NCBI RefSeq assembly: GCF_003130705.1
Contig: NZ_CP021354.1
Location: 5,580,001-5,644,000, forward strand
Direction of reading: 5' to 3'
Length of the DNA: 64,000 nucleotides
Origin: Rhodococcus oxybenzonivorans
GTDB taxonomy: Bacteria; Actinomycetota; Actinomycetes; Mycobacteriales; Mycobacteriaceae
Below the pieces are notes generated by a model. That model worked only from the letters and a program-made list of their open reading frames with translations. It ran no database searches and was not told the origin of the DNA. Both the position numbers and the translations under genes were made by a program. Shown here piece after piece: positions 16,102 to 23,646 of the stretch. The first letter of the stretch is position 1. Each line of letters starts with the position of its first letter.

Positions 16102-17390
16102 CAGTGATTCACCTTTGCAGTTTTCGTCAGGGTCAGGACCAGGACCGTGATGGCGCACGCCGCGGCGATGTACGCGGCCAGGGCCCACGAACCGTCCGTC
16201 TCGGCAGCGATCGCCACCGCGATGAACGGAGCGGGAGCACTGAACACGACACCACCGAACTGATAGGCGACGGACGCGCCGGTGTACCGGACTTCGGCCG
16301 GGAACAGACCGGTGACGTATCCGGCCACCGCGGAATAGGTGACGGCGTGACCGATGGTGATGATCAGAATCATCGCCAGCAGGACGGCGAGACCCACACC
16401 GGTCGACAGCAACCAGAAGAACGGATACGCGATCGCGGCCATGTAGAGGGACCCGTAGATCAACATCTTCCGTGCTCCGATCCGGTCCGCGATCATCGAC
16501 GCGTAGGGCACCGACAGGATGTCGAGGACACACGCGACGAGGATGCTCAACAGAATCGTCTGCCGCGAGATGCCGAGATCCTTCGGACCGTACGACAGAA
16601 CGAAGACGGTGACAAGGTAGAACGGCACGAGGGAGGCGGCCTGGGTGAGAATCCCGACGCCCAGCGCGCGCTTCTCACCCCGCAGGACCGCGAGGATCGG
16701 GAAGTCGGCAATCTTCTTGTTGCGCTTGACGTTCTCGAACTCCGGCGATTCGACGACCTTCAGTCGCACGTACATGCCGACCGCGACCAACCCGGCACTG
16801 GCCAGGAACGGAAGCCGCCATCCCCACGCCTGTACCTGGTCCTCCGGAAGCTGCTCGACCAGGAGGAATGCGAGCGTCGCGAGAACGAGTCCGGCAGGTA
16901 CACCTGCCTGCGGCCAGCTGCCATAGAACGCCCGCTTCTCGCGCGGTGCGTGTTCGACTGCCATCAGCACCGCACCGCCCCATTCGCCGCCGACCGCGAA
17001 GCCCTGCGCCAGGCGCGCGACGACGAGGAGCACGGGCGCCGCGAGGCCGATCGCTCCGTACGTGGGAATGAGTCCGATCGCGACCGTCGACGACCCCATC
17101 AGCACCAAGGAGAACACCAGCATCTTCTTGCGGCCGATCCGGTCTCCGAAATGCCCGAAGACGATCGCGCCTGCGGGACGCGACACGAACGCGACACCGA
17201 ATGTCGCGAAGGCTGCCAGCGTTCCCGACAGCGGACTCAGCGACGGAAAGAACGCCTTCCCGAATACCAGGGCGGCCGCGGTCCCGAAGATGAAGAAGTC
17301 GTACCACTCGATTGCCGTTCCGACGAAGGACGCGAAGGCAACCTTCTGGGGTTTGACCCGAGTGACCTCCAGGTCGTCGATGACTCTCAT
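16101..17390 (-). CDS. MFS transporter, metabolite:H+ symporter (MHS) family
   Basis: A 429-residue, 12-helix membrane protein. The MHS hallmark FVGTAIEWYDFFIFG opens helix 1. GHFGDRIGRKKMLVFSLVLMG is the conserved loop 2-3, and LAQGFAVGGEWGGAVLM follows. These symporters import carboxylates (shikimate, dicarboxylates, aromatic acids) or osmolytes with protons. I chose the ATG at 17390 with GGGAG 8 bases upstream; a longer form would start at 17450. It is the first gene of a three-gene operon with acyl-CoA synthetase and quinone oxidoreductase, divergent from a beta-oxidation operon, so it probably imports the acid that both operons degrade. Confidence 0.88.
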   Translation of the reverse strand: MRVIDDLEVTRVKPQKVAFASFVGTAIEWYDFFIFGTAAALVFGKAFFPSLSPLSGTLAAFATFGVAFVSRPAGAIVFGHFGDRIGRKKMLVFSLVLMGSSTVAIGLIPTYGAIGLAAPVLLVVARLAQGFAVGGEWGGAVLMAVEHAPREKRAFYGSWPQAGVPAGLVLATLAFLLVEQLPEDQVQAWGWRLPFLASAGLVAVGMYVRLKVVESPEFENVKRNKKIADFPILAVLRGEKRALGVGILTQAASLVPFYLVTVFVLSYGPKDLGISRQTILLSILVACVLDILSVPYASMIADRIGARKMLIYGSLYMAAIAYPFFWLLSTGVGLAVLLAMILIITIGHAVTYSAVAGYVTGLFPAEVRYTGASVAYQFGGVVFSAPAPFIAVAIAAETDGSWALAAYIAAACAITVLVLTLTKTAKVNH

Positions 17391-17573
17391 ATCGAATCTC
17401 CCATCGCTGCTGATGTGGGGCGTGTGGCTGCCGTGTCGATCCGGTGCCACCGCGCTTGTGATCGGGCCGTCGGGCCTCGTCCGGGATTCGCCGATCGGAC
17501 ATCGTCCGCGCCGTCGCCCCGTGTGGCCACGATCACAGGTCTAGCACATCCCGGACGTCGACCGCAAGCATTC

Positions 17574-17678
17574 TTGTACCGATCGATCCAAGTCGTAAAC
17601 CCGCCTAAATATCCAGGTATGCTGCGTTCAGATCGACTTCTACGCACACGCTGGACTATTTTTGGATCGATCAGTACA
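17574..17678. promoter_or_regulatory. Divergent promoter region with a repeated operator
   Basis: In the 297-bp gap between the two operons the 17-mer TGTACYGATCGATCCAA occurs twice in opposite orientation: forward within 17574-17591 and reverse at 17662-17678, differing at one position. The first copy, TTGTACCGATCGATCCAA, is itself 14/18 palindromic. Spacing of about 88 bp puts one copy near each operon start. A TetR regulator encoded in the plus operon (or its neighbour) is the obvious candidate binder. Confidence 0.6.
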
Positions 17679-17687
17679 TTTCTGGGC

Positions 17688-18431
17688 ATGAACGAGAACG
17701 ATCACGACGCCGCCCGCGTCGCGCTGGTCTCCGGCGGGTCCCGCGGCATCGGGGCCGCCGTCACCACGGCCCTGACGCAGCGCGGCTGCCGGGTGGGCTG
17801 CACGTACCGGACGAGACGTGAGGACGCCGAGAAACTCGCAGCGGACGCTCCCGAACAGGTACTTCCGATCCGCTTCGACCTGCACGACGACACCACGGCG
17901 CTCACGGCGGTGGAGCGCGTCGTCTCCCACTGGGGACACCTCGATTCGCTCGTCCTAAACGCGGGCCAGTGGTCGGGCGGGCGGCTCGTCGAGACGGACC
18001 CGGACGCCTGGTGGAGCGTGATAGAGACGAACCTCCGCGGCACCGTCGCCCTCGCGCGGGCGGCGCTACCCCACCTCGTGCACGGCACGTCACCGAGCAT
18101 CGTGCTGGTGTCGTCGGTCGTCGGCCTGATCGGTCACGCCGGCGACACCGCGTACGCGGGTGCGAAGTCCGCGATGATCGGCTTCGGTCGCTCACTCGCC
18201 AAGGAAGTCGCACGTGACGGCATCCGGGTCAACGTGCTGGCCCCCGGCTTCGTCACCACCGACATGACCGACGCGGTGCCCGTCTCCGCACGCAGGCGCA
18301 TAGAACGAGAAACCGTCCTCGGCCGATTCGGCACCGTCGAGGAAATCGCGAAGGCCGCAGTCTTCCTCAGCGAAGACGCCACATTCTGCACAGGCTCCGT
18401 CCTCACCGTCGACGGTGGCTGGGCGCTGTGA
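17688..18431 (+). CDS. Short-chain dehydrogenase/reductase (FabG-like)
   Basis: A 247-residue SDR. The Rossmann motif is VSGGSRGIGAAV at residues about 14-25, then LVLNAGQWSGG, the catalytic Ser region IVLVSSVVGLIGHAG, and the Tyr-Lys pair in YAGAKSAMIGFGRSLAKE. The C-terminal CTGSVLTVDGGW is typical of 3-oxoacyl-ACP/3-hydroxyacyl-CoA reductases. I chose the ATG at 17688 although the frame is open far upstream, because the homologous N-terminus begins there. It leads an operon with acyl-CoA dehydrogenase and thiolase and so probably acts as the 3-hydroxyacyl-CoA dehydrogenase step of a beta-oxidation cycle. Confidence 0.87.
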   Translation: MNENDHDAARVALVSGGSRGIGAAVTTALTQRGCRVGCTYRTRREDAEKLAADAPEQVLPIRFDLHDDTTALTAVERVVSHWGHLDSLVLNAGQWSGGRLVETDPDAWWSVIETNLRGTVALARAALPHLVHGTSPSIVLVSSVVGLIGHAGDTAYAGAKSAMIGFGRSLAKEVARDGIRVNVLAPGFVTTDMTDAVPVSARRRIERETVLGRFGTVEEIAKAAVFLSEDATFCTGSVLTVDGGWAL

Positions 18432-18474
18432 CACACCACGACCGCAACGACAAACAACGAAGGGACACAACATC

Positions 18475-19662
18475 ATGACCGCGACACTCACGCATTCGGT
18501 CGGCATTCCGGACTCGGAGTACCGGGCGCTCCGGGACCGCATTTTCGAAGCGATCTGGTCCGAACTCGATCCGCTGGAACAGCAAATCGAGGACGCCGAG
18601 CAGGTTCCGCACGACATCGTCATGCCCATCCTCGACCGGATCGGCGCGCTCGGCCTGCTCGTCCCCCGCGAGTACGGCGGCAGCGGCCTCTCGATCGCCC
18701 AGTACCTGCCGATCATCGCCGAATTTGCCAAAGTACAGGGCGGGCTCCGGGTCATCGTCCACGTGCACAACTCCTTCGCCCACGCGCTCTCCGAGATCGG
18801 CAGCGACCGACAGAAGGCGGATGTCCTGCCGAGCACGGCCACGGGCCGGAACTCGGTCGCGTTCGCGCTGACGGAACCGGGCTTCGGGACGGGCGCCGAC
18901 CTCGGGTCGACCGCGGTGCGCGAGGGTGGCGACTACATCCTGAACGGCGAGAAGTGGTTGATCACCAACTCCGACATCGCGTCTCACTTCATCGTCTTCG
19001 CGAAGACGACCGCGACCGACGTCTCCGCGTTTCTCGTTCCCCGTGAGACCGACGGTCTCTCGATCGCAGCGCTTCCCGAGACGATGGGATGCAAGGGCAC
19101 CGAGCACGGACGCGTCACCCTCGATTCCGTCCGGGTGCCCGCCACCGCCCTCGTCGGCGTGGAGGGGCAGGGAAACGAGCACCTCGAACGCGCACTGGAG
19201 ATCAGCCGGGTGTTCATCGCCGCAAGCTCCCTCGGCACGTCCGAGCGCGCCCTCGAACTGTCGATCGCCCACGCGAAGAGCCGTGTCACATTCGGCAAGC
19301 CGATCGGCACACGGCAGGCCATCCAGCGCTACCTGGCGGAAATGGCCACCGACGTCTACGCCCTGCGCGGGATCCTCGCCGACGCAGCACAGAAGTGGGA
19401 TGCCGGCGAACGGATTCCCGCTGAGGCCAGCATGTGCAAGCTGTTCGGCCTCGAGGCCGTCGGCCGGGTGACCGACCGGGCTCTGCTCATCCACGGCGGA
19501 ATCGGATACACGCGCGCGCACCCGATCGAGCGCCTCTACCGGGATGCCCGCCTCAACTGGCTCGAGGAGGGCACCCCGACGATCCAGTACCTGGTCACCG
19601 CGGGACGCCTGCTCGACGGGTACGCGTTCTCCGACGCCTTCGAGACGTCGCGTACCAACTGA
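18475..19662 (+). CDS. Acyl-CoA dehydrogenase
   Basis: A 395-residue flavoenzyme that would oxidise an acyl-CoA to the enoyl-CoA and pass electrons to ETF. It has LGLLVPREYGGSGLSIAQY, the FAD-contacting AFALTEPGFGTGADLGSTA and WLITNSDIA, and the CoA/FAD region RVTFGKPIGTRQAIQRYLAEM. In the C-terminal segment LNWLEEGTPTIQYLV the Glu-Gly-Thr corresponds to the usual catalytic Glu region. The start at 18475 follows GAAGGG by about 12 bases. It lies 43 bp after the SDR and 63 bp before the thiolase, with a strong hairpin in the second gap. Confidence 0.88.
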   Translation: MTATLTHSVGIPDSEYRALRDRIFEAIWSELDPLEQQIEDAEQVPHDIVMPILDRIGALGLLVPREYGGSGLSIAQYLPIIAEFAKVQGGLRVIVHVHNSFAHALSEIGSDRQKADVLPSTATGRNSVAFALTEPGFGTGADLGSTAVREGGDYILNGEKWLITNSDIASHFIVFAKTTATDVSAFLVPRETDGLSIAALPETMGCKGTEHGRVTLDSVRVPATALVGVEGQGNEHLERALEISRVFIAASSLGTSERALELSIAHAKSRVTFGKPIGTRQAIQRYLAEMATDVYALRGILADAAQKWDAGERIPAEASMCKLFGLEAVGRVTDRALLIHGGIGYTRAHPIERLYRDARLNWLEEGTPTIQYLVTAGRLLDGYAFSDAFETSRTN

Positions 19663-19668
19663 CATCAA

Positions 19669-19699
19669 CCGCCCTGCGGCCGGAACGGCCGCAGGGCGG
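19669..19699. other. Perfect 14-bp hairpin with GAA triloop inside the operon
   Basis: CCGCCCTGCGGCCG and CGGCCGCAGGGCGG pair without mismatch around GAA, starting 7 bases after the acyl-CoA dehydrogenase stop and ending 26 bases before the thiolase start. There is no T-run. It could act as a partial terminator or a 3'-end stabiliser that sets the ratio of the two messages. Confidence 0.7.
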
Positions 19700-19725
19700 C
19701 ACCACGCTCGCGAAGGAGACGAACA

Positions 19726-20919
19726 ATGACCGACCACGACCCCACCGTCCTCGTCGCGGGGGCACGAACCCCGTTCGGACGCTTCATGGGATCGCTGTCG
19801 AGCCTGAGCGCCCAGGAACTCGGTAGCCACGCGATCGGCGGTGCGCTGGAATCCGCCGGTGTCGACGCACGCGCCGTCGACCACGTCGTCATGGGTCAGG
19901 TGCTCACGGCAGGCAGCGGACAGCTGCCGGCGCGCGTCGCGGCGGCGGCCGCCGGAATCCCCATGACGACACCGGCACTGAACATCAACCGGATGTGCCT
20001 CTCCGGAATCGACGCGATAACGCTGGCGCACCAGATGATCGTCGCCGGCGACGCGGACATCGTGGTCGCCGGCGGCCAGGAGTCGATGAGCACGGCGCCG
20101 CACCTCCTGACGAACAGCCGTCGCGGGCACAAGTACGGCGACACGGTACTGATCGACCACCTCGCGTTCGACGGGCTCCAGGACGCCTTCACCGGGTCGT
20201 CGATGGGGGCGCTGACCGAGTCGCGGAATTCCGAGTACGGGATCACCCGGGATGCCCAGGACGAGTGGGCCGCTCGCTCGCACCGTGCGGCCGCACGCGC
20301 GCGCAAGGACGGCGTCTTCGCGGCCGAGATCGTTCCCGTTCCGATCAGGTCCGGGCGGGGTGAGTCGACCGACGTGAGCCACGACGAGGGCATCCGGGCC
20401 GACACCACGGCAGCGGACCTCGCCGGTCTGCCTCCGGCTTTCGCCGCAGGCGGCTCGCTGACGGCAGGGAACTCGTCACCGATCTCCGACGGTGCCTGCG
20501 CCGTCGTGGTCACGCGGAAGTCGACGGCTGTCCGGCTCGGACTGTCGTGGCTGGCCGAGATCGGATCACGCGCCGTGGTCGCCGGACCCGATTCGGGTCT
20601 GCACGAGCAGCCGTCGAACGCCATCCAGGCCGCGTGCCGACGCGAAGGGATCGCGCCCCGCGAACTCGATCTCGTCGAGATCAACGAGGCGTTCGCCGCG
20701 GTCACACTCGTTTCGTCCGAACGCCTCGGTCTCGACGCGGACCGGGTGAACGTCAACGGCGGCGCGATCGCGCTCGGCCACCCGATCGGTGTGTCCGGGG
20801 CACGGATCGTCCTGCACCTCGCGCTCGAACTGCGCCGCCGCGGCGGTGGCGTCGGCGCAGCGGCGCTGTGCGGGGGCGGCGGCCAGGGGCAGGCCCTGAT
20901 CGTGCACGTCGAACGGTGA
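19726..20919 (+). CDS. Acetyl-CoA C-acyltransferase (thiolase)
   Basis: A 397-residue thiolase that cleaves 3-oxoacyl-CoA with CoA (or condenses acetyl-CoA). The acylated cysteine is Cys91 in [13 protein letters not shown]. The other catalytic elements are [26 protein letters not shown] and the late Cys in [19 protein letters not shown] precedes the ATG. Third gene of the SDR/dehydrogenase operon, it completes the thiolytic step; hydration of the enoyl-CoA must be supplied from elsewhere, since no hydratase is present in this operon. The stop lies 4 bases before a TetR start. Confidence 0.93.
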   Translation: MTDHDPTVLVAGARTPFGRFMGSLSSLSAQELGSHAIGGALESAGVDARAVDHVVMGQVLTAGSGQLPARVAAAAAGIPMTTPALNINRMCLSGIDAITLAHQMIVAGDADIVVAGGQESMSTAPHLLTNSRRGHKYGDTVLIDHLAFDGLQDAFTGSSMGALTESRNSEYGITRDAQDEWAARSHRAAARARKDGVFAAEIVPVPIRSGRGESTDVSHDEGIRADTTAADLAGLPPAFAAGGSLTAGNSSPISDGACAVVVTRKSTAVRLGLSWLAEIGSRAVVAGPDSGLHEQPSNAIQAACRREGIAPRELDLVEINEAFAAVTLVSSERLGLDADRVNVNGGAIALGHPIGVSGARIVLHLALELRRRGGGVGAAALCGGGGQGQALIVHVER

Positions 20920-20923
20920 TTCG

Positions 20924-21508
20924 ATGAGCACCAAGTACGACCTCAACCGCGCAGAAATTCTGCGCGTGTCCGCCGAGTTGTTCGCGAGGTCGGGCTACCA
21001 CGGCACCGGGATCGCCGACCTGGGCACGGCGGTGGGGCTCGGCCGCGGGGCCCTGTACCACTACATCGGCAGCAAGGAGGAGGTGCTGTTCGCGATCAGC
21101 AGCCGGCAACTCGCGCAGATGAACGACGTGGCCGACGAACTCGCCCTGACCGAACCGGATCCGGAGCGCCGCCTCCGCGGTCTGGCACGGGCCCTGCTCC
21201 GCAACATCGCCGAGCACCGCGCGGAGTGGACGGTGTTCTTCCGCGAGTACCACGCCCTGACCGGTGATCGGCGTGCGCGGGTCGTCGCGGCGCGCGAACG
21301 GTACGAATCGCATTGGCGGCATGCGTTCGACCAGGGCGTCCGGGACGGGGTGTTCACCCTGCTGCCGCCGTTGATGATCAAGGGTGTGCTCGGCATGTTC
21401 AACTACAGCTACCTCTGGCTCACCGCCGACGGCGCCCGCACCCCTGAGGAGATCGCCGACGGCTTTCTCGACGCCCTGATCACCGGGCTGGCCGCGCCGA
21501 ACCCGTGA
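20924..21508 (+). CDS. TetR-family regulator, copy 1 of a tandem pair
   Basis: A 194-residue repressor. The helix-turn-helix covers residues about 8-55, with ELFARSGYHGTGIADLGTAVGLGRGALYHYIGSKEEV as the recognition region. The ligand domain includes RAEWTVFFREYHALTGD and LGMFNYSYLWLTADG. It starts 4 bases after the thiolase and is therefore part of the beta-oxidation operon, which suggests autoregulation of that operon and of the divergent transporter operon through the repeated 17-mer between them. It is about three-quarters identical to the next gene. Confidence 0.88.
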   Translation: MSTKYDLNRAEILRVSAELFARSGYHGTGIADLGTAVGLGRGALYHYIGSKEEVLFAISSRQLAQMNDVADELALTEPDPERRLRGLARALLRNIAEHRAEWTVFFREYHALTGDRRARVVAARERYESHWRHAFDQGVRDGVFTLLPPLMIKGVLGMFNYSYLWLTADGARTPEEIADGFLDALITGLAAPNP

Positions 21509-21562
21509 TCTGGGCCGTCTAGACTCACATCTTCGACCGCCGGGAGACAAAGGGGCCCTTCG

Positions 21563-22138
21563 ATGAGCGACAAGTACGACGCCAACCGGGACCGAGTCCT
21601 GCAGGTGGCCGCCGAATTGTTCGCGAAGTCGGGCTACCACGGCACCGGGGTCGCCGAGATCGGTGAGGCCACCGGGCTGGGCCGGGGCGCGCTGTATCAC
21701 TACATCGGCAGCAAGGAGGCAATCCTCTACGAGATCAGCAGCCGGCAACTCGCGCAGATGAACACGGTCGCCGACGAACTCGCGCTGTCCGAGGCCGACC
21801 CGGAGAAACGGCTGCGTGGCCTCGCACGGGCGCTCATGCGGAACATCGCCGACCACCGTGCGGAGTGGACGGTGTTCTTCCGCGAGTACCACGCCCTGAC
21901 GGACGAGCGTCGCGATCGCATCATCGCCGAACGTGAACGGTACGAATCCCATTGGCGGAACGCGCTGGAGCAGGGCATCCGCGACGGCCAGTTCCGTGCT
22001 CTCCCGCGGCTGATGGTCAAGGGCCTGCTGGGCATGTTCAACTACAGCTACCTCTGGATCACCCCCGCGGGCGCCGAGACACCCGAGGATATCGCGGACG
22101 AGTTCCTCGACGCCGTCGTCACGGGGATTCGGGCCTGA
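21563..22138 (+). CDS. TetR-family regulator, copy 2 of a tandem pair
   Basis: A 191-residue TetR repressor nearly parallel to its upstream neighbour: GYHGTGVAEIGEATGLGRGALYHYIGSKE in the DNA-binding part, and EWTVFFREYHALTDE and LGMFNYSYLWITPAG in the ligand part are shared almost word for word. The recognition helices are almost the same, so both may bind the same sites. The ligand pockets differ more toward the C-terminus, which suggests different inducers. It is separated from copy 1 by 54 bp and ended by the double-hairpin repeat. Confidence 0.88.
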   Translation: MSDKYDANRDRVLQVAAELFAKSGYHGTGVAEIGEATGLGRGALYHYIGSKEAILYEISSRQLAQMNTVADELALSEADPEKRLRGLARALMRNIADHRAEWTVFFREYHALTDERRDRIIAERERYESHWRNALEQGIRDGQFRALPRLMVKGLLGMFNYSYLWITPAGAETPEDIADEFLDAVVTGIRA

Positions 22139-22152
22139 GGCGCTGCGCGCCC

Positions 22153-22207
22153 GTGCGTGGTTAGCGAGTGCAGGGACTCGTTAACCACTCACGGGCGGCG
22201 GAGCCGC
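22153..22207. repeat. Double-hairpin repeat, copy 2 (probable terminator)
   Basis: Arms GTGCGTGGTTAGCGAGT and ACTCGTTAACCACTCAC with loop GCAGGG, followed by GGGCGGCGGAGCCGC, as in copy 1 at 13416-13470. The left arm has two changes against the right. It starts 14 bases after the second TetR stop. Confidence 0.75.
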
Positions 22208-22228
22208 TGACTTGGACGCACCAAGCCA
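22208..22228. promoter_or_regulatory. Candidate HxlR operator (own promoter)
   Basis: TGACTTGG and CCAAGCCA form an inverted repeat (one mismatch) around a 5-bp spacer ACGCA, 21 bases before the HxlR start. The same CTTGG-N5-CCAAG core with longer arms precedes the gene at 22907. Confidence 0.5.
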
Positions 22229-22248
22229 GTGAGGACTATCCTCGTCGC

Positions 22249-22722
22249 ATGAATCCCTCGCCGGCCACCCCTGCCCGTTGCTCCATCGCGCGCACCCTCG
22301 CAGTCCTGGGGGACAAATGGACGCTGCTCATCGTCCGCGACGCCTTCTGGGGCCACAGTCGGTTCTCGGAGTTCACCCGCAGTCTCGGGGTGGCGTCCGA
22401 TGTGCTCACCGCACGGTTGGCGATGCTCGTCGACGAAGGAATCCTCGAACGCCGCGCCTATCGTCAGGAAGGGTCGCGGGAACGTCAGGAGTACGTTCTG
22501 ACCGAGAAGGGCAAGCAGTTGCACGTCGTTATCGGGGCACTGGGCCAGTTCGGTCGCGACCATCTGCCGCGTCCGGGTAGCACCTCCCCCGAGTACACCG
22601 ACGAGACCACTGGCGAGGCCGTGTCCCTGGCGTTCGTCACCGACGACGGTCGACGCGTGAGCGCGTCCAGCCTTCATGTCCAGAAATCTGATCCGGCTTT
22701 GACGGCCGGCACACAGGGTTAG
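22249..22722 (+). CDS. HxlR-family transcriptional regulator
   Basis: A 157-residue winged-helix regulator. The family signature CSIARTLAVLGDKWTLLIVRDAFWG opens the protein, followed by RFSEFTRSLGVASDVLTARLAMLVDEGILER (recognition helix) and YVLTEKGKQL (wing). A Cys sits just before the first helix, where some HxlR proteins sense oxidants or electrophiles. The C-terminal tail of about 35 residues is extended. I chose the ATG at 22249 because the family begins there. It faces the same way as the following NTF2-like gene, and both carry the same palindrome upstream, so it probably represses itself and that gene. Confidence 0.87.
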   Translation: MNPSPATPARCSIARTLAVLGDKWTLLIVRDAFWGHSRFSEFTRSLGVASDVLTARLAMLVDEGILERRAYRQEGSRERQEYVLTEKGKQLHVVIGALGQFGRDHLPRPGSTSPEYTDETTGEAVSLAFVTDDGRRVSASSLHVQKSDPALTAGTQG

Positions 22723-22867
22723 TCCTCGTCGATCGCAGCCCATTCTGTCCGTGAAACTCCCGATGCCTTGACGAGAAGTGCCTCCCCGCACAGCAACTCG
22801 AGGGCGGCAGCTCACAGGCGCATGGGTAACTCGTGCAGCCCGGCAGAGGTGCCTCGTCATACCCATG

Positions 22868-22890
22868 CTAACTTGGTATTTCCAAGTTAG
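22868..22890. promoter_or_regulatory. Perfect palindrome before the NTF2-like gene (HxlR operator)
   Basis: Arms CTAACTTGG and CCAAGTTAG flank TATTT, ending 16 bases before the ATG at 22907. The inner core and spacing equal those of the site before the HxlR gene. Confidence 0.65.
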
Positions 22891-22906
22891 AGAGAATCGA
22901 GGCAAA

Positions 22907-23320
22907 ATGGCAGTGCAACACGGAGTTCGCGCAGTCGAGAATTTCTGGGCCCGGGTGTGGCAGTCACCCCAGAATCCCCAGGCGATCGACGAACTCGTCG
23001 TCGATGATTTCGTCATCGTCACCGGCGGACAGGCGATCCGCGGCCGAGCCGACTTCAAGGAATGGGTGCGTAATTTCCAAGCCACTGTCGAGGATCTGGA
23101 GTTCATCCCCATCGAGACCTTCCAAAACTCGGACGGTTCGCGCGTCGCCTCGCTCTGGGAAATGACCGGGCGCAACCGCGGCATCATGGGCACCGAACCG
23201 GACGGGCGACCCATTCATCTGACGGGCACCGCTGTGTGGAACGTCCGCGCCGATGGGATGCTCGAGTCCAACCGCGTCGAGCGCAATGCATGGGAGCTGT
23301 ACCGGCGGCTGACGGCCTAG
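22907..23320 (+). CDS. NTF2-like (SnoaL-type) protein
   Basis: A 137-residue cone-fold protein. VENFWARVWQSPQNPQAIDELVVDDFVIVTGGQAIRGRADF and a later TGTAVWNVRADGMLESNRVER are typical of SnoaL/ketosteroid-isomerase-like proteins, which bind small molecules or catalyse isomerisation or hydrolysis in a hydrophobic cavity. GAGG lies about 6 bases before the ATG at 22907; the frame is open further upstream but that part crosses the palindromic operator. The gene is probably controlled by the neighbouring HxlR regulator. Its ligand is unknown. Confidence 0.75.
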   Translation: MAVQHGVRAVENFWARVWQSPQNPQAIDELVVDDFVIVTGGQAIRGRADFKEWVRNFQATVEDLEFIPIETFQNSDGSRVASLWEMTGRNRGIMGTEPDGRPIHLTGTAVWNVRADGMLESNRVERNAWELYRRLTA

Positions 23321-23646
23321 GATTCACCCCACTCACGGCGCCGAAGGCGATTTGTCGTGGCGTGACTCGTCCAGCCACGACCTCCGACTCCCCTGCTCAT
23401 CGCGGCGATACCCAACCCGGTGACGTGAGGTTCCCCTCCTCACGTCACCGGAGCAGTCTGCAGCCCGTGTCCAATCCAGCCTACCGCCGAGCCGGAACCG
23501 TCCTGTGCGTTCGCCGGTCCCCATCGACTGACGATCCCAAGGAGCGCTTACATGCACCCAGGTTGCAACCGCACACGGCTCGGGTAATACCCACAAGAAG
23601 CACAGAAACCACCGGTGCAGCATGCGTTTTGGAATCGAGCGGGCCC
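23321..23646. terminator. Intergenic region with two hairpins
   Basis: No gene is visible between the NTF2-like gene and the converging MmgE/PrpD gene. Two hairpins are present: GTCGTGGC/GCCACGAC (23354-23381, 12-base loop), and a perfect 14-bp stem CCGGTGACGTGAGG/CCTCACGTCACCGG with a 7-base loop (23417-23451). The second is the likely terminator. Confidence 0.6.

Noticed and set aside
14461..16533. Acyl-CoA synthetase frame extended 144 residues upstream
   Set aside because: The extension overlaps the transporter gene and has no family similarity; the ATG at 16101 fits the family start and is coupled to the transporter stop.
16071..18431. SDR frame extended over 500 residues upstream
   Set aside because: The extra part is antisense to the MHS transporter and has no motif; the SDR fold starts at 17688.
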